Of a stretch of 64,000 bases of DNA, positions 62,393 to 64,000 are shown piece by piece. The notes beneath the pieces were generated by a model, which saw nothing but the letters and a program-made list of their open reading frames with translations, was not told where the DNA came from and ran no database searches. Location of the stretch: assembly GCA_020634435.1 (NCBI GenBank), contig JACKBS010000006.1:1-64000 (forward strand), given 5' to 3'. Positions within the stretch are counted from its first letter, which is position 1, and each line of letters starts with the position of its first letter. The position numbers were made by a program, and so were the translations under genes. Source of the stretch: Ardenticatenaceae bacterium. Its GTDB lineage: Bacteria; Chloroflexota; Anaerolineae; Promineifilales; Promineifilaceae.

Positions 62393-62428
62393 GCAACGGC
62401 CGTTTGTTACATGAGAAACGGCCGTTGC
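62393..62428. repeat. Perfect hairpin made of two ACGGCCGT copies
   Basis: GCAACGGCCGTTT (62393-62405) and AAACGGCCGTTGC (62416-62428) are perfect complements around a 10-base loop, between ccmD and ccdA. Each arm carries one copy of the dispersed palindrome. There is no T-run, so this is not a standard terminator; it may protect or process the operon mRNA. Confidence 0.7.
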
Positions 62429-62479
62429 CTAAATTTCAACTATTATGCCCGGTAAAGATTAAGAAAAAATAACGAGCGT

Positions 62480-62689
62480 CTATCCAGCTGATTCTTCATC
62501 GTCTTGTAAGAGCCGCTCCATAAGTTGGAGGTCTTGCTGGAGGTTGCGCTGCCGTAGCAGCAGACTAACGATGTACACCAACCCGATGGCCGCCATAACA
62601 AAGTAACCCAACATCAGATAGTTGTTGAAATTATTGGGATCAACCCCAGCCTGCAACGCCACATTTAAAAGAAAAGCAAAAGATGCCAT
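62480..62689 (-). CDS. ccmD: CcmD-like small membrane protein
   Basis: 69 aa with one membrane helix (NYLMLGYFVMAAIGLVYIVS) followed by a charged cytoplasmic helix (LLRQRNLQQDLQLMERLL). Its ATG overlaps the ccmC stop (TAATG) and has GGAGGT inside the ccmC end. Position and layout match CcmD, the small subunit that helps release haem-loaded CcmE from CcmABC. Sequence is poorly conserved in this family, so the call rests mainly on context. Confidence 0.65.
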   Translation of the reverse strand: MASFAFLLNVALQAGVDPNNFNNYLMLGYFVMAAIGLVYIVSLLLRQRNLQQDLQLMERLLQDDEESAG

Positions 62690-63441
62690 TATGCTTTACC
62701 TCCTTGCAGACGGGTCGCCACGCGCATTTTCAGCGAATTCACACTGTCCATCAGATATTGCAGACGAATTCGGTTAAGCATCCAGGCGATATACATGATG
62801 GTAAAGGAAACTGTGTTGACGGTGAGCGTAATGCCCATCTTCATCGATTCAAGTCCAGGCGCAAAATCTTGCAGCCCTTCAGACGCACCCTCGGCCGATT
62901 CTAGCGTGCCGCCAAACACCACCGGGTGAATGTCACGGAAAATGCGGATGCTGATATACGTCATGATGATGGTCACAAACGCGACAATAACGTAAACGGC
63001 CGCAAATCGCGCCCGCTTGTCTTCCTCTTCAATGGCCCCACGGAGCATAAAGTAGGCGGCATAGGTTAGCCAGGCAACGGTGATGAGCGTCAGTCGCGGG
63101 CTCCAGTCCCACCACGTGTTCCAGGCTGGCTTACCCCACACAGACCCAGCCGCAGTGGCAATGGTCAAAAAGACGAGGCCAATTTCTACGGAAGAAAGCG
63201 CGATGGTATCCCAAATGCGCTGCTTATTGCGCAAATAAAGCGCTCCGCCTACCAGCGCCACAAAAAAGGCCACCGCGCCCACCCAGGCCGAGCCAACGTG
63301 GAAATAAAAGATACGCTGGACATTGCCCATCGTTCTTTCCGTTGGGGCATAGAAAAAATTCATCCCCAGGCTGATGACCAGAGTAACCGCTGCGAGAATG
63401 TTCATAATCGGAATCCACCGATTCATCTTAGACAGACTCAT
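62689..63441 (-). CDS. ccmC: Haem exporter protein CcmC
   Basis: 250 aa, six membrane helices. The CcmC tryptophan-rich signature is VWGKPAWNTWWDWSPRLT, flanked by haem-ligand histidine motifs RIFYFHVGSAWVGAVAF and FRDIHPVVFG. It presents haem to CcmE in cytochrome c maturation system I. Located downstream of ccmB and overlapping ccmD. Confidence 0.9.
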   Translation of the reverse strand: MSLSKMNRWIPIMNILAAVTLVISLGMNFFYAPTERTMGNVQRIFYFHVGSAWVGAVAFFVALVGGALYLRNKQRIWDTIALSSVEIGLVFLTIATAAGSVWGKPAWNTWWDWSPRLTLITVAWLTYAAYFMLRGAIEEEDKRARFAAVYVIVAFVTIIMTYISIRIFRDIHPVVFGGTLESAEGASEGLQDFAPGLESMKMGITLTVNTVSFTIMYIAWMLNRIRLQYLMDSVNSLKMRVATRLQGGKA

Positions 63442-63591
63442 GTTGACCTCTCCTTTCCAGAACTAGAATAAATCACAACACCAAATTGTGTGATTTTGCG
63501 ATTTTTAGCAAGCTTCCCCGTGCCATGATAAATCCATGACGATTTATTTAACACCAGTTTGGGTCGATTGGCTTGTTTTCCAACAAATTGC

Positions 63592-64000
63592 TTATGATTC
63601 TACAACGAGATGATAGGTGTATAGACCCGTCGCCAGGATAGCTAAATCATACGCCGCTACCAGCGAAACCATACTGCGAATGATTGATGCTTCTGGGGCG
63701 GCAACCATACTTTCGCCCACGGCCGAGGCGGCGGGCAAAATCAGCGGCAGCACCAGGGGCAGCAGCAAAATAGGCAGCAGCACCTCTTTCGCGCGGGTTT
63801 GCATTGTCATCGAGGTAATTAGCACCCCGGCGGCCACGTAGCCGATAGTCCCTAAAAACAGAACCAGCAGCACAATGGGCCGCCAGAAGGGCTTATCAAA
63901 AAAGATGATAAACACAAAGACCAGCACCAGCTCCAGCAGCAGGGTAAAGATGGACACGCTGATCACTTTGGCTAGGTAAACGGCGCGGCGGTCAATGGGG
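63592..64000 (-). CDS. ccmB: Haem exporter protein CcmB, C-terminal part (runs off window)
   Basis: The frame continues past the window end: before the internal GTG at 63966 the sequence reads PIDRRAVYLAKVISVS, a typical CcmB loop and helix. The visible helices (LVLVFVFIIFFDKPFW; VLLPILLLPLVLPLILPAAS; AYDLAILATGLYTYHLV) match the C-terminal half of this ABC-type membrane subunit. Together with ccmC and ccmD it indicates a system I cytochrome c maturation operon that extends to the right of the window. Confidence 0.85.
   Translation of the reverse strand, partial: PIDRRAVYLAKVISVSIFTLLLELVLVFVFIIFFDKPFWRPIVLLVLFLGTIGYVAAGVLITSMTMQTRAKEVLLPILLLPLVLPLILPAASAVGESMVAAPEASIIRSMVSLVAAYDLAILATGLYTYHLVVES

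Larger units (their letters stand above)
5078..62425. repeat. Highly iterated palindrome ACGGCCGT (dispersed)
   Basis: Counting by eye I find about 53 copies of the 8-mer ACGGCCGT, for example near 5078, 7688, 16547, 19236, 24541, 27418, 28807, 32220, 33438, 36484, 44819, 46048, 47657, 48865, 52042, 54704, 56499, 58257, 60688, 61154 and 62397. Chance would give about one copy in 64 kb. Copies occur in all three reading frames (read as NGR, TAV or RPF/RPY) and between genes. None is seen from about 7.7 to 16.5 kb, 19.3 to 24.5 kb or 37.0 to 44.8 kb. The pattern recalls the HIP1 palindrome of cyanobacteria, but the sequence differs. Confidence 0.85.

Noticed and set aside
1..64000. CRISPR arrays, rRNA and tRNA genes
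   Set aside because: I looked for regularly spaced direct repeats and tRNA-like cloverleaf ends with TTC-A loops and saw none. A covariance search would be needed to exclude a tRNA fully.

Overview
ORGANISM. The window looks like a chromosome segment of an Anaerolineae-type Chloroflexota bacterium (inference from gene content, no rRNA present). Supporting signs are secreted proteins with Thr/Pro linkers and short C-terminal tails of the YLPLI/FLPTI type, a DUF7282-like repeat lipoprotein, tandem AAA-like (AAA_35-type) ATPases, a SNF2 helicase paired with a SWIM protein, and cytochrome c maturation genes. A strong genome signature is the palindrome ACGGCCGT, which I counted about 53 times by eye. 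It is dense in the housekeeping parts and absent from several accessory blocks.

LAYOUT. 0-5.5 kb is a graveyard of mobile-element remnants (IS3-type fragments, an intact-looking IS110 transposase, another transposase tail), a frameshifted glycosyltransferase and a broken DUF2637-like/HTH gene. 5.9-15 kb holds three large secreted proteins on the minus strand: a C39-like multidomain protein and two clostripain-family (C11) peptidases that share a 1.5 kb duplication. 15.3-16.3 kb is a nest of recombinase and transposase debris. 16.4-26.4 kb has an ASCH protein, a secreted glucoamylase-like protein, two unknown exported or membrane proteins and a pair of AAA-like ATPases. 26.7-32.6 kb is a PadR-led run of membrane, propeller and FG-GAP proteins. 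33-37 kb is the SNF2-SWIM pair. 37.0-45.3 kb is an accessory island with an SPFH protein, two small membrane proteins, a HerA-type ATPase and a PD-(D/E)XK-like nuclease, flanked by two direct copies of the DUF2637-like/HTH gene; its right edge lies inside a 5'-truncated comEC. 47-64 kb is mainly core: lipoproteins, a PadR/FAH divergent pair, homoserine dehydrogenase, dinG, fabF, and a cytochrome c biogenesis cluster (ccmB-ccmC-ccmD-ccdA-thioredoxin).

HOW IT FITS TOGETHER. The most striking structure is the DUF2637-like/HTH gene family: two full copies, one broken copy and two fragments, all on the minus strand, each at a boundary between gene modules. The module they bracket at 38.2-44.0 kb is a compact operon that resembles a nuclease/ATPase defence system and lacks the host palindrome. 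The second standout is a self-contained transcription unit of about 190 nt upstream of homoserine dehydrogenase, with a near-consensus promoter, an 18-codon ORF and two perfect hairpins.
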